From an uncultured Planctomycetaceae bacterium (GTDB lineage Bacteria; Planctomycetota; Planctomycetia; Pirellulales; JACPPG01): a stretch of DNA of 6,457 bases. Shown here one piece after another: positions 1 through 5,889 of the stretch. The translations under genes and the position numbers were made by a program. The notes beneath the pieces are model-generated. The model was not told the DNA's origin. It saw only the letters and a list, made by a program, of their open reading frames with translations, and ran no database searches. Location of the stretch: positions 1-6,457 of the forward strand of contig CAMFLN010000189.1 of assembly GCA_945957305.1 (NCBI GenBank), in the 5' to 3' direction. Each line of letters begins with the position of its first letter. The stretch's first letter is position 1.

Positions 1-1754
1 CGGATCAGGTCCACCGCCTTGGAGAGAATCGTCAAGTTGCGCAGGCCGAGGAAGTCCATCTTCAGCAGGCCGGCGCGCTCGACGTCGCCCATGGCCCATT
101 GCGTAATGACTTCTTCCTTCCCCTGCACGCGCTGCAGCGGCACGTATTCCCTGAGCGGCCGATCCGCGATCACCACGGCGGCCGCATGGGTGCCCACGTT
201 GCGGGCGAGCCCCTCGATCTTCATCGCCAGATCCAACAGTTCGTGGACCTCGCCATCGTTGTTGTAGGTGCGTTTCAGGTCTTCGCTGGTTTCCAAAGCT
301 TCTTCCAGCGAGATTCCCAGCTGCTCCGGCACCATCGCCACGATCGAATCGACGCGGGGAATGGGCAGCCCTAAGGCGCGCCCTACATCGCGAATGGCAG
401 CGCGTGCCGCCAGCGTGCCGAACGTGCCAATTTGCGCTACGTTCTCCGAACCGTACCGCTCCTTGACATAGGCAATGACTTCTCCACGGCGATCCTTGCA
501 GAAGTCGATGTCGATATCAGGCGCTTCCAGGCGGCTGATGTCGAGGAACCGCTCGAAGAGCAAGTCGTACTTCAAGGGGCAGACATGGCTCAGATGCAAG
601 GCAAATGCCACGAGCGAGCCCACGCCCGATCCCCGGGCCGTCGCCGGAATGCCGCGGTCCCGGGCAAAGCGGACAAAGTCCCAGACGATCAGGAAGTAAT
701 TCGGGAAGCCGAGCGTATCGATGACCGACAGCTCGCGCTCCAACCGTTCAAGCACGACGGGCGCCAGCTGGCCATCGGAGAGAAAATCAGGTTGGCGAAC
801 GTAGCGCTCGCGCAAGCCGGCCAGGCAGAGTTCGCGCAGATACTCCGTTGAGGATTTCCCTTGCGGCACATCGAACGTGGGAAAATGGCGTTTGCCCAGT
901 TCGAGGTCGATCGACACGCTGTTGGCGATCTCTTGGCTGCGGGCCACGGCATCTTCCAGGCCTGGGAACGCCTGATACATTTCGGCCGGTCCGCGCAGGT
1001 AAAACTCGTTCCCCTCCATCCGCATCCGATTCACATCGGTGCGAAAACGGCCCGTGTTGATGCACAACAGCACGTCCTGTGCTTCGGCGTCCTCGCGGTC
1101 GACGTAATGTGCGTCGCTGGTCGCCACCAGCGGCAGCCCCATACGCCGCGCCACGTCGACCGTTGCTTCCAGCGCCATGCGCTGGATTTCCAAGCCGTTG
1201 TTTTGGATTTCCAGGAAATAGCGATTACCGAAGGTCTTGTGAAACCAGGCAACGATGCGTTCCACCTCGGCCCAATCGGGCTCGGCCGAATTGCCGCGGA
1301 GTAGCGTGCGGCTTAGCTCGCCGGAAACGCACCCACTGAGACAGATCAAGCCTTCGCTATGTTCGGCGAGGGCCTCCTTGTCGATGCGCGGCTTGCGATA
1401 GAAGCCATCCAGGAAAGCGGTCGAAGCGAGCTTCACCAGGTTCTGAAAACCGGTGCGGTTTTGCGCCAGCAGCGTCAGGTGGTAACTGGCTTCCTGGTTG
1501 GCATCGGCCTCTTTTTGAAAGCGGCTCCCCGGCGCGATATACGCTTCGTAACCGAGGATCGGATTGATGCCGGCCCCTTTGGCGGCGCCGTAGAATTCCA
1601 GGGCCCCGTACAGATTGCCGTGATCCGTCAAGGCCAGGGCGTCCATCTCCTGGCTCTTGGCCTTGGCAATCAGGCGATCGATCGGGCTAGCGCCGTCCAG
1701 CAGGCTGTAATGGCTGTGGCAATGGAGGTGAACGAAGCGCCCAGCAGTGCTCAT
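1..1754 (-). CDS. dnaE: DNA polymerase III subunit alpha, C-terminus beyond the window
   Basis: Replicative polymerase subunit that extends DNA at the fork within the Pol III holoenzyme. The frame is open from the ATG at 1754-1752 to the window edge: 584 codons, about half of a usual DnaE. The N-terminal PHP domain (about residues 7-220) shows HLHCHS (9-14), D20, TDHGN (43-47), GYEAY (68-72), YHL (H92), LSGC (C142) and SDAH (D214, H216). The polymerase palm and thumb follow, with GFPNYFLIVWDF, ARGSGVGSL, PDIDIDFC (412-419; catalytic D413 and D415), GTFGTLAARA and KMDFLGLRN (third catalytic Asp, D567). The start is supported by GAGGATCGC just upstream and by the PHP domain beginning at residue 7. 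The FHA gene lies 149 bp upstream on the same strand. A TAAAAT at 1873-1868 could be a -10, but no good -35 accompanies it. Fingers, helix-hairpin-helix, OB and tau-binding regions would lie outside the window. Confidence 0.97.
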   Translation of the reverse strand, partial: MSTAGRFVHLHCHSHYSLLDGASPIDRLIAKAKSQEMDALALTDHGNLYGALEFYGAAKGAGINPILGYEAYIAPGSRFQKEADANQEASYHLTLLAQNRTGFQNLVKLASTAFLDGFYRKPRIDKEALAEHSEGLICLSGCVSGELSRTLLRGNSAEPDWAEVERIVAWFHKTFGNRYFLEIQNNGLEIQRMALEATVDVARRMGLPLVATSDAHYVDREDAEAQDVLLCINTGRFRTDVNRMRMEGNEFYLRGPAEMYQAFPGLEDAVARSQEIANSVSIDLELGKRHFPTFDVPQGKSSTEYLRELCLAGLRERYVRQPDFLSDGQLAPVVLERLERELSVIDTLGFPNYFLIVWDFVRFARDRGIPATARGSGVGSLVAFALHLSHVCPLKYDLLFERFLDISRLEAPDIDIDFCKDRRGEVIAYVKERYGSENVAQIGTFGTLAARAAIRDVGRALGLPIPRVDSIVAMVPEQLGISLEEALETSEDLKRTYNNDGEVHELLDLAMKIEGLARNVGTHAAAVVIADRPLREYVPLQRVQGKEEVITQWAMGDVERAGLLKMDFLGLRNLTILSKAVDLI

Positions 1755-1903
1755 GCGATCCTCGAGCGGCAGAAGAATCCGTTCGGAAAAAATGCCGGCG
1801 GCACCGCGCGTGTAATCGTAGCGCCTAGCGCGTCAGATGCCTGAGTGCTGCGTGTCCGGCAGAGGGCATTTTACCAAACTGCCCGCACCGCCAAAAGCGG
1901 CCG

Positions 1904-2581
1904 TCACTCTTCCTGCGGGCGGCCGATCGCGCGCAGATACGTGGCCAGCCGGCTTTGCAAATCCAGCAAGTTCTGCCACTGGCGCAAATCGACAGAGATT
2001 CGTTCTTTCTTGTCGTCGATCTTTACGGACTCGAGCAAGGTGCGGATGCGCACGTGCAAATATTCCAGCAGCTCGGAGAGCTGGGCGGCCTGGCAAGGCC
2101 CTAAACGTTCGGGCAACTCGGGTAGCGACAGGCGATGGAGTATCGCTTGCGAGCCCGTAGCGCCGCTCCAGCCCAACTCGAAGTCCAGACTCGCGTCGAA
2201 GCCTTCTTCGTCTTCTTGGTCGCGCACCACGGTGCCGAGATTCGGCGCCTCGGCATCACGCAGACTCGCTAGACGCTGTGCAATCTGCTCCTGGGAACCG
2301 TAAAGCAGAACCGAGCGGCCCACGGCGATCATGTCGCCGTAACGAAGAATGCGCAAATGCGTATCGTCGCCGTTGACCTTGGTACCGTTGGTACTGTCGA
2401 GGTCAGTGAGAACGACTTTGTCCTGGTCCTCTTGGATCTTGAGGTGGACACGGCTTACCCGCTCGTCGGCGAGCTGGATATCGTTACCTTCCTCGCGACC
2501 GATGGTGACGGGCGTCGACAAATCGTCGTACAGCCGCCCCCGGTCAGCACCGTCGAGGATCCGAATCGTGACGAGGGCCAT
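1904..2581 (-). CDS. FHA domain-containing protein
   Basis: A 225-aa cytoplasmic protein with an N-terminal forkhead-associated domain, a fold that binds phosphothreonine peptides. The domain spans about residues 3-95 and shows the canonical motifs: TIGREEGNDIQL (G28, R29), RVSRVHLKI (S43, R44, H46), DLDSTNGTKVNG (S63, T64, N65, G66) and YGDMIAVG. The phosphopeptide-contacting Arg, Ser and Asn are all present, so binding is probably intact. Residues 96-150 are acidic and probably disordered. The last 70 or so residues are charged and probably alpha-helical, with no domain I recognise. I chose the ATG at 2581 because the first beta strand (VTIRIL) begins at residue 4. A longer form from 2662 would add 27 residues of unstructured leader. 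No signal peptide or membrane segment is seen. The partner kinase is not in the window, and the nearness to dnaE does not by itself indicate a replication role. Confidence 0.9.
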   Translation of the reverse strand: MALVTIRILDGADRGRLYDDLSTPVTIGREEGNDIQLADERVSRVHLKIQEDQDKVVLTDLDSTNGTKVNGDDTHLRILRYGDMIAVGRSVLLYGSQEQIAQRLASLRDAEAPNLGTVVRDQEDEEGFDASLDFELGWSGATGSQAILHRLSLPELPERLGPCQAAQLSELLEYLHVRIRTLLESVKIDDKKERISVDLRQWQNLLDLQSRLATYLRAIGRPQEE

Positions 2582-2626
2582 GGGCCTGCTAGGGGATAGC
2601 GGTTTGCTTGCCGCGGAGCAGAGTTG

Positions 2627-2672
2627 CCGGCACACACCGTGCCCGGGGCGCATTATCGGCACGTGTCGTGCC
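2627..2672 (-). promoter_or_regulatory. Two hairpins with interchangeable arms in the FHA gene leader
   Basis: Two adjacent inverted repeats lie upstream of the FHA start. One is GGCAC (2629-2633) with GTGCC (2639-2643), extendable by CC/GG around a bulged C. The other is GGCACG (2658-2663) with CGTGCC (2667-2672) around a TGT loop. Both use the same arm sequence, so either left arm could pair with either right arm. If the promoter at 2732-2761 is used, this lies inside the 5' leader. The pairing is seen in the sequence; a regulatory role is inference. Confidence 0.35.
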
Positions 2673-2731
2673 TGCGCCAGCCACCCGCCGAACCCTGGCG
2701 GTATGCAACGTAACCCATCGGCTCATCATTA

Positions 2732-2761
2732 CTTATAGCATGCTATCAAAAGCGGGGTCAA
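2732..2761 (-). promoter_or_regulatory. Sigma70-like promoter for the FHA gene, leftward
   Basis: On the minus strand TTGACC (2761-2756) and TATAAG (2737-2732) are separated by 18 bp. Each hexamer differs from the sigma70 consensus at one position. Transcription would start near 2725 and give a leader of about 145 nt before the FHA ATG at 2581. The same transcript could continue into dnaE, since no clear terminator separates the two genes. Confidence 0.5.
2735..2746. promoter_or_regulatory. 12-bp perfect palindrome over the -10 element
   Basis: ATAGCATGCTAT is a perfect palindrome centred at 2740/2741. It shares three bases with the -10 hexamer of the leftward promoter and extends into its spacer, where a repressor operator would be expected. 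No known regulator site was recognised. Confidence 0.35.
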
Positions 2762-2783
2762 CCAGGGAAAAGGGTCTGACCCC
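2754..2783. repeat. GGGTC/GACCC inverted-repeat motif, possible REP-like remnant
   Basis: GGGGTCA (2754-2760) is inverted as TGACCCC (2777-2783) across a 16-nt spacer. The right arm also sits in a nested palindrome GGGTC-T-GACCC (2772-2782). Short GGGGTCAGACCCC-type palindromes recur between genes in many bacteria, often near REP-associated (Y1) transposases; that comparison is from general knowledge. No transposase is present here. The left arm overlaps the -35 of the FHA promoter. Confidence 0.4.
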
Positions 2784-3014
2784 CCATAAGTCTCGATAGA
2801 ACAAGGCCGTAAGGCGCTGCCGACACCCCCGGGGGGGCCGCAATTTGAACGGCAATCTTGCCTCGACCTTTGAACTTGGCCGCTGGGCCGGAAATCGACT
2901 AAGGATCAAAATATTCAAAATAATTTAGGGAATATAGTTGCAGCGACGGTAACGTTAGGTAATCATGTGCAAGTGCTTGCAGCTGTGCAGGCCTTTCTCT
3001 ACGAACTGAAGGCG
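2784..3014. other. Intergenic stretch without a recognisable gene
   Basis: I see no supportable gene. The segment holds a C5G5 run (2826-2835), an AT-rich patch at about 2905-2940 that contrasts with the GC-rich surroundings, a TAACGTTA palindrome (2950-2957) and a small inverted repeat GCAAG-TG-CTTGC (2969-2980). The short reading frames crossing it have no recognisable domain and no convincing ribosome-binding site. Confidence 0.5.
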
Positions 3015-3269
3015 ACGCTCGTGATCTGAACCCGGGAACCACAATTTTTTAGAGTCGAGCGTTTCGCTCCTCTGGTTTCCGTTGGGCGTCGTCCTTGTGA
3101 TTAGTTCTTCCTTTGTGGTGCGATGTGGGCTTGTATCGCCGTCGCCACTGACGAAGGCCTTATCGCCGAGATGCCGCCGAAACGAAATCCGGAATGACCA
3201 CGTCGATGGTCTTTGCGGACGGTTGCGAGGCCTGGGCAAGCAAGACTTTTAAACAGGATAAAGCTAACG
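3015..3269. repeat. Diverged tandem repeat, copy 1
   Basis: First copy of a roughly 260-bp unit repeated at 3295-3563. Collinear shared blocks in copy 1 are TGATCTGAACC (3022-3032), GAGTCGAGC (3052-3060), CGCTCCT (3065-3071), GTGAT (3097-3101), GTTCTTCC (3104-3111), GAAGGCCT (3153-3160) and AAAGCTAACG (3260-3269). It contains a potential stem-loop at 3051-3073: AGAG and GAGCG pair with CGCTC and CTCT around TTT, with a TC bulge. No gene is supported in it. Confidence 0.7.
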
Positions 3270-3294
3270 CCGTACAAGAACCGGTTTGTTTGGA

Positions 3295-3563
3295 ACGCTA
3301 ATGATCTGAACCGAGAACCCCAAAATTATTGCGCAAGTGTGGCGTCACGCATGCGCGCCGTACGAGTCGAGCCGCTCCTGGTTCCTCGTGGGTTCTCTTC
3401 TGGCAACCTCCCCGTGATCCGTTCTTCCGCTGCGATTGCGCGCTTGCGCCATTCGAAACGAGGGAAGGCCTGATCGCTGAGAGTTTGCCGTTACCCACAT
3501 GGTGCAGCGGCCAATTGCCGGCGTGTTTGCAATGACTCGCAAATTTTCGGGACAAAGCTAACG
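3295..3563. repeat. Diverged tandem repeat, copy 2, next to the PEP-CTERM gene
   Basis: Second copy, carrying the same blocks in the same order: TGATCTGAACC (3302-3312), GAGTCGAGC (3364-3372), CGCTCCT (3373-3379), GTGAT (3414-3418), GTTCTTCC (3421-3428), GAAGGCCT (3464-3471) and AAAGCTAACG (3554-3563). Relative to copy 1 it has an extra segment of about 31 bp (about 3331-3361) and a shorter 3' part. It ends 31 bp before the PEP-CTERM start codon, so it may contain that gene's promoter, although I see no convincing -35/-10 pair. Confidence 0.7.
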
Positions 3564-3594
3564 ACTCAACACCAGGAAGAACCCAGAGGCGCAA

Positions 3595-4311
3595 ATGAGT
3601 ATTAAGGCCCTATTTCGCGCGTGCGCGCTTGCCGTGCCTGTCGCAGGCTTTTGCTTGTCGACACCCGCATCCGCCACGACCCTCTTTGACCTGATCAGCT
3701 TGAATCAGTCGATCACGGTCGGGACGTTGCAATTCAGCAACTTCTCGTACGGCAGCACGGGCGATATGCCGGCGGCGGCGGGCGTGAATGTCGACGCCTA
3801 CACCGACCCCATCACGCTCGATTCCGGGCTGCGGTTTCAGGGCGCGTTTCTCGATTTCCCGGGGTCCGGTGGTTCGGACGCGCTGATCAATTTCACCGTT
3901 ACCGAGCTTTCGGCCACGAAGCTGGTCACCGGCGTCACGTTGGCCGGCAATCCGGCGGTCATTCCGCTGGGGCCGACCTCGAGCGGAACCGCAAGCGTGA
4001 CCGAGACCTTCATCCCAACCGATCCGAATCTGACGCTGCAGATTTATGCCAGCGCGATCAATGGCGCTCCCGGTCCGTCGAAGTTGACTGACACTGGGGT
4101 GTTCAGCACCGGCCATGCGACGGTCTTTGTCCAGAAGGACGTCCTGACCTTCAACAGCGACTTGACGGGCGGAAGTATTCCCATCCTCTCTTTCATCACT
4201 CAGACGTTCCACGAAACCGATCATAATATTCCGGAGCCGGCCACAGTCATGCTCCTGGGTATTGGTTTCGTGGGTTTTGGACTGAGCCAGCGCCGCCGTC
4301 GCTCGGCGTAG
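3595..4311 (+). CDS. PEP-CTERM sorting domain-containing exported protein
   Basis: A 238-aa secreted protein of the exosortase-processed class. Residues 1-27 form a Sec signal peptide (a basic start, then a hydrophobic core, ending at PASA|TT). The mature part is rich in Ser, Thr, Gly and Asn and predicted to be mostly beta strand, with no enzyme motif I recognise. The C-terminus is a textbook PEP-CTERM: IPEPATVM (212-219), a hydrophobic helix to about residue 231, then QRRRRSA. By the family model, exosortase cleaves at this signal after export and the protein ends up outside the cell or in the envelope matrix. The exosortase is not in this window. The start is fixed by AGAGG five bases before the ATG and by the signal peptide. 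The gene stands alone: a diverged tandem repeat lies upstream and a strong terminator 60 bp downstream. Confidence 0.93.
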   Translation: MSIKALFRACALAVPVAGFCLSTPASATTLFDLISLNQSITVGTLQFSNFSYGSTGDMPAAAGVNVDAYTDPITLDSGLRFQGAFLDFPGSGGSDALINFTVTELSATKLVTGVTLAGNPAVIPLGPTSSGTASVTETFIPTDPNLTLQIYASAINGAPGPSKLTDTGVFSTGHATVFVQKDVLTFNSDLTGGSIPILSFITQTFHETDHNIPEPATVMLLGIGFVGFGLSQRRRRSA

Positions 4312-4371
4312 CTGAATGCTGGACGCAACTATCTTTACCGCGACGTCCCGCGCGGTGAGGAATCTGTCTTA

Positions 4372-4410
4372 AAAGCCCGGCCGCGCCTCTGGCGGCCGGG
4401 CTTTATTTTT
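4372..4410 (+). terminator. Rho-independent terminator of the PEP-CTERM gene
   Basis: A perfect 13-bp stem (4372-4384 with 4392-4404, core GCCCGGCCGC/GCGGCCGGGC) encloses a 7-nt loop and is followed by ATTTTT. It lies 60 bp after the PEP-CTERM stop codon. The A-run on its left flank could let it act in the other direction too, but no minus-strand gene ends here. Confidence 0.93.
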
Positions 4411-4582
4411 GGCAAAAGCGGCGAACGCCCCAGACCGTCCCCAACTCACAAGCGAGGGCGATGGAGTCCGTCGCCACGGGGGTGGCAAGTCTGCCCCCAA
4501 GGCGCGGCCTAGGGGCGTGCAATTGGCCGGCCCCACTGCCAGGCTCGGATCTGTGATCCGACGGGTTTCCTGTTTTCCTTGA
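4411..4582. other. Intergenic stretch with a 7-bp hairpin
   Basis: No gene is supported. TCGGATC-TGT-GATCCGA (4545-4561) is a perfect 7-bp stem with a 3-nt loop. It lies 21 bp before the -35 of the DUF1559 promoter and is followed by an interrupted T-rich run (GGGTTTCCTGTTTTCC). It might be a weak terminator shielding the next promoter, or an upstream regulator site. Confidence 0.35.
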
Positions 4583-4610
4583 TTGACAGAGGGGAGGAGT
4601 CAGGTACAAT
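4583..4610 (+). promoter_or_regulatory. Sigma70 promoter of the DUF1559 gene
   Basis: TTGACA (4583-4588), a perfect -35, and TACAAT (4605-4610), one mismatch from the -10 consensus, are separated by 16 bp. The predicted start is near 4616-4618, giving a leader of about 77 nt before the ATG at 4694. This is the best promoter in the window. Confidence 0.75.
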
Positions 4611-4617
4611 CCACGAC

Positions 4618-4677
4618 ATGGGATTGAGACTGAGTCTCAATATCTATTGGTTCTTGGTGGTGGTCCTCAAGACCTGA
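4618..4677 (+). CDS. Possible leaderless 19-aa upstream ORF
   Basis: An ATG seven bases after the -10 hexamer opens a frame reading [19 protein letters not shown] and a TGA stop. Because transcription should begin at or within a base or two of this ATG, it could be translated without a Shine-Dalgarno. The peptide has a basic N-terminus, a hydrophobic stretch and a terminal Lys. Its codons cover the whole 19-bp inverted repeat, and it ends 16 bp before the DUF1559 start. Chance is a serious alternative, since short frames like this are common. Confidence 0.22.
   Translation: MGLRLSLNIYWFLVVVLKT
4623..4641. promoter_or_regulatory. 19-bp perfect inverted repeat, Fur-box-shaped operator candidate
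   Basis: ATTGAGACTGAGTCTCAAT is a perfect inverted repeat with an odd centre (G4632). Its core, TGAGACT-G-AGTCTCA, has the 7-1-7 layout of Fur-family boxes (TGATAATnATTATCA) and keeps the outer TGA/TCA and several inner positions. It lies at about +6 to +25 from the predicted transcription start, where a bound repressor would block transcription. In RNA it could instead fold into an 8-bp stem with a 3-nt loop. The geometry is seen directly; the regulator identity is inferred. Confidence 0.55.
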
Positions 4678-4693
4678 GATCGGATATCAAGCC

Positions 4694-5743
4694 ATGGCAT
4701 CTGCGACGTCTTTGCGACCCCTGTCACGCCGGTCTGCGTTTACGCTGGTTGAGTTGTTGGTGGTCATCGCGATCATCGGCATCCTCGTGGCCTTGCTCCT
4801 TCCGGCCGTGCAAGCCGCACGCGAATCCGCTCGCCGTACGCAATGCGCCAACAATCTCAAACAGATGGCCCTCGGGATGCACAACTACCAATTGGCCGCC
4901 GGCGTCTTTGCGCCGGGGATGTGCGTTTCGCGCGGTGTCTCCACCAGTGCCGGTGGCAATAACTCGGCACAATCGCGCATTCTGCCCTACCTCGAACAGG
5001 GCAACCTCTACAGCCAGATCAATTTTGCATTGCCCTACGATAGCTGGGTCTTCAGCGATGGAACTAAGCTCGCGACGTCGCGCATTGCAACCTACGTCTG
5101 CCCCTCGGAAGTCCACGACGAGCCAAAGGTCTCCGCAACGACGGGCGCAGTCACCAATTATCCGACCAATTACGCGGCGAATATGGGCACCTGGCTGGTC
5201 TTTGATGCCAAGCCCTTTGTCGGCGGGGACGGCACCTTCGCCCCGAACCTATTCCTCACCCCCTCAAGCGTTACCGACGGACTCAGCAATACTTTGATGT
5301 TTGCCGAGGTCAAAGCCTTCAACCCCTGCTTGACCGGCGCCACCACGCCGTCGATTCCCATGCCTGTCAGCCCCGCCGATGTCTGCGGCTTGGGAGGAAC
5401 GCCCAAGATGGATCCGAATTATCTGGTCAATTCCGGGCATACCGAGTGGGTCGACGGAAAGGTCTTGCAAACTGGCTTTACCGCCACTTTCCCCCCGCTG
5501 ACTCAAGTCATGTGCGCCAATGGCAATGCCATGTACGACATCGACTTTGTGGGCCAGAGCGAGGGGCGTTCAACGACGATTCCGACCTTTGCTGCGGTTA
5601 CCTCTCGCAGCTACCACACCGGTGTGGTCAATGTCGTCCTCATGGACGGTTCCGTCCGCGCTATCTCGGGCGGTGTCGATCGCCTGGTATGGCAAGCCGC
5701 CGCCACGCGCGGTGGAGCCGAAGTCGCTAGCTTGCCGCAATAG
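4694..5743 (+). CDS. DUF1559 domain-containing prepilin-like protein
   Basis: A 349-aa type IV pilin/pseudopilin-like protein of the large planctomycete DUF1559 family. It starts with a basic leader (residues 1-15), then [20 protein letters not shown] (16-35) with the Glu+5 (E20) required for prepilin handling. Prepilin peptidase would cut A15|F16; Ala instead of the usual Gly is tolerated in many relatives. The conserved [11 protein letters not shown] and NNLKQ (53-57) follow. The periplasmic/outer domain has [30 protein letters not shown] and [13 protein letters not shown]. The C-terminal signature [22 protein letters not shown] starts at 304 (H308, D318-G319-S320). Length is normal for the family. 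The exact role of DUF1559 proteins is not established; surface or pseudopilus structures are the usual inference. No other in-frame start fits. The ribosome-binding site is weak (GAGATCGGATATCAAGCC). It has its own promoter and candidate operator. Confidence 0.95.
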   Translation: MASATSLRPLSRRSAFTLVELLVVIAIIGILVALLLPAVQAARESARRTQCANNLKQMALGMHNYQLAAGVFAPGMCVSRGVSTSAGGNNSAQSRILPYLEQGNLYSQINFALPYDSWVFSDGTKLATSRIATYVCPSEVHDEPKVSATTGAVTNYPTNYAANMGTWLVFDAKPFVGGDGTFAPNLFLTPSSVTDGLSNTLMFAEVKAFNPCLTGATTPSIPMPVSPADVCGLGGTPKMDPNYLVNSGHTEWVDGKVLQTGFTATFPPLTQVMCANGNAMYDIDFVGQSEGRSTTIPTFAAVTSRSYHTGVVNVVLMDGSVRAISGGVDRLVWQAAATRGGAEVASLPQ

Positions 5744-5788
5744 AGGCGTGTAGGTCCCGGGCCTGCCGCGCATGTGCCTGCCATAGAG

Positions 5789-5805
5789 CGAATCAGATCG
5801 ATTCG
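5789..5805 (+). other. 6-bp hairpin after the DUF1559 gene
   Basis: CGAATC-AGATC-GATTCG forms a perfect 6-bp stem with a 5-nt loop, 45 bp after the stop codon. It is followed by GGCCCTT, so it lacks a real U-tract. It is more likely a 3'-end stabilising hairpin, or chance, than a terminator. Confidence 0.3.
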
Positions 5806-5854
5806 GCCCTTCCAGAGGTCATAGGCCCCATTCTCGGGCGCCGTACTCGGTAAG

Positions 5855-5889
5855 CGACGGTGCGCGGGTGCCCGCCCGTTGTCGTTTTT
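5855..5889 (+). terminator. Rho-independent terminator of the DUF1559 transcript
   Basis: An inner stem GCGGG-TG-CCCGC (5864-5875) is extended by CGAC (5855-5858) pairing with GTCG (5881-5884) through an imperfect middle with G-T pairs. TTTTT (5885-5889) follows at once. It lies 112 bp after the DUF1559 stop codon. Confidence 0.6.

Noticed and set aside
1..1844. Several plus- and minus-strand open frames of 60-160 codons overlapping dnaE
   Set aside because: They lie in other frames of a confidently identified gene, have no recognisable domain, and arise from GC-rich codon bias.
1888..1900. A CCGC-CAAAA-GCGG hairpin just after the FHA stop as a terminator
   Set aside because: The stem is only four base pairs and has no T-run in the leftward direction.
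2582..2662. A 27-residue N-terminal extension of the FHA protein from the ATG at 2662
   Set aside because: The added residues show no fold, the FHA domain begins right after the internal Met, and the extension would run through the leader hairpins.
2826..2837. A CCCCCGGGGG run as a possible regulatory palindrome
   Set aside because: A homopolymer pair in GC-rich DNA; nothing else supports it as a site.
3485..3550. A sigma54-type (-24/-12) promoter before the PEP-CTERM gene
   Set aside because: TGG and TTGC elements exist, but the GG-to-GC spacing is wrong in every register tried.
2955..3594. Minus-strand frames of 94 and 98 codons, one in each repeat copy
   Set aside because: The frames share only a few residues near ...GSDH, are broken relative to each other by indels not divisible by three, and lack convincing ribosome-binding sites.
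4647..5297. A 216-codon plus-strand frame overlapping the DUF1559 gene
   Set aside because: It is out of frame with the signature-bearing DUF1559 protein and its translation is Arg/Ser/Pro-rich low-complexity sequence typical of a shadow.
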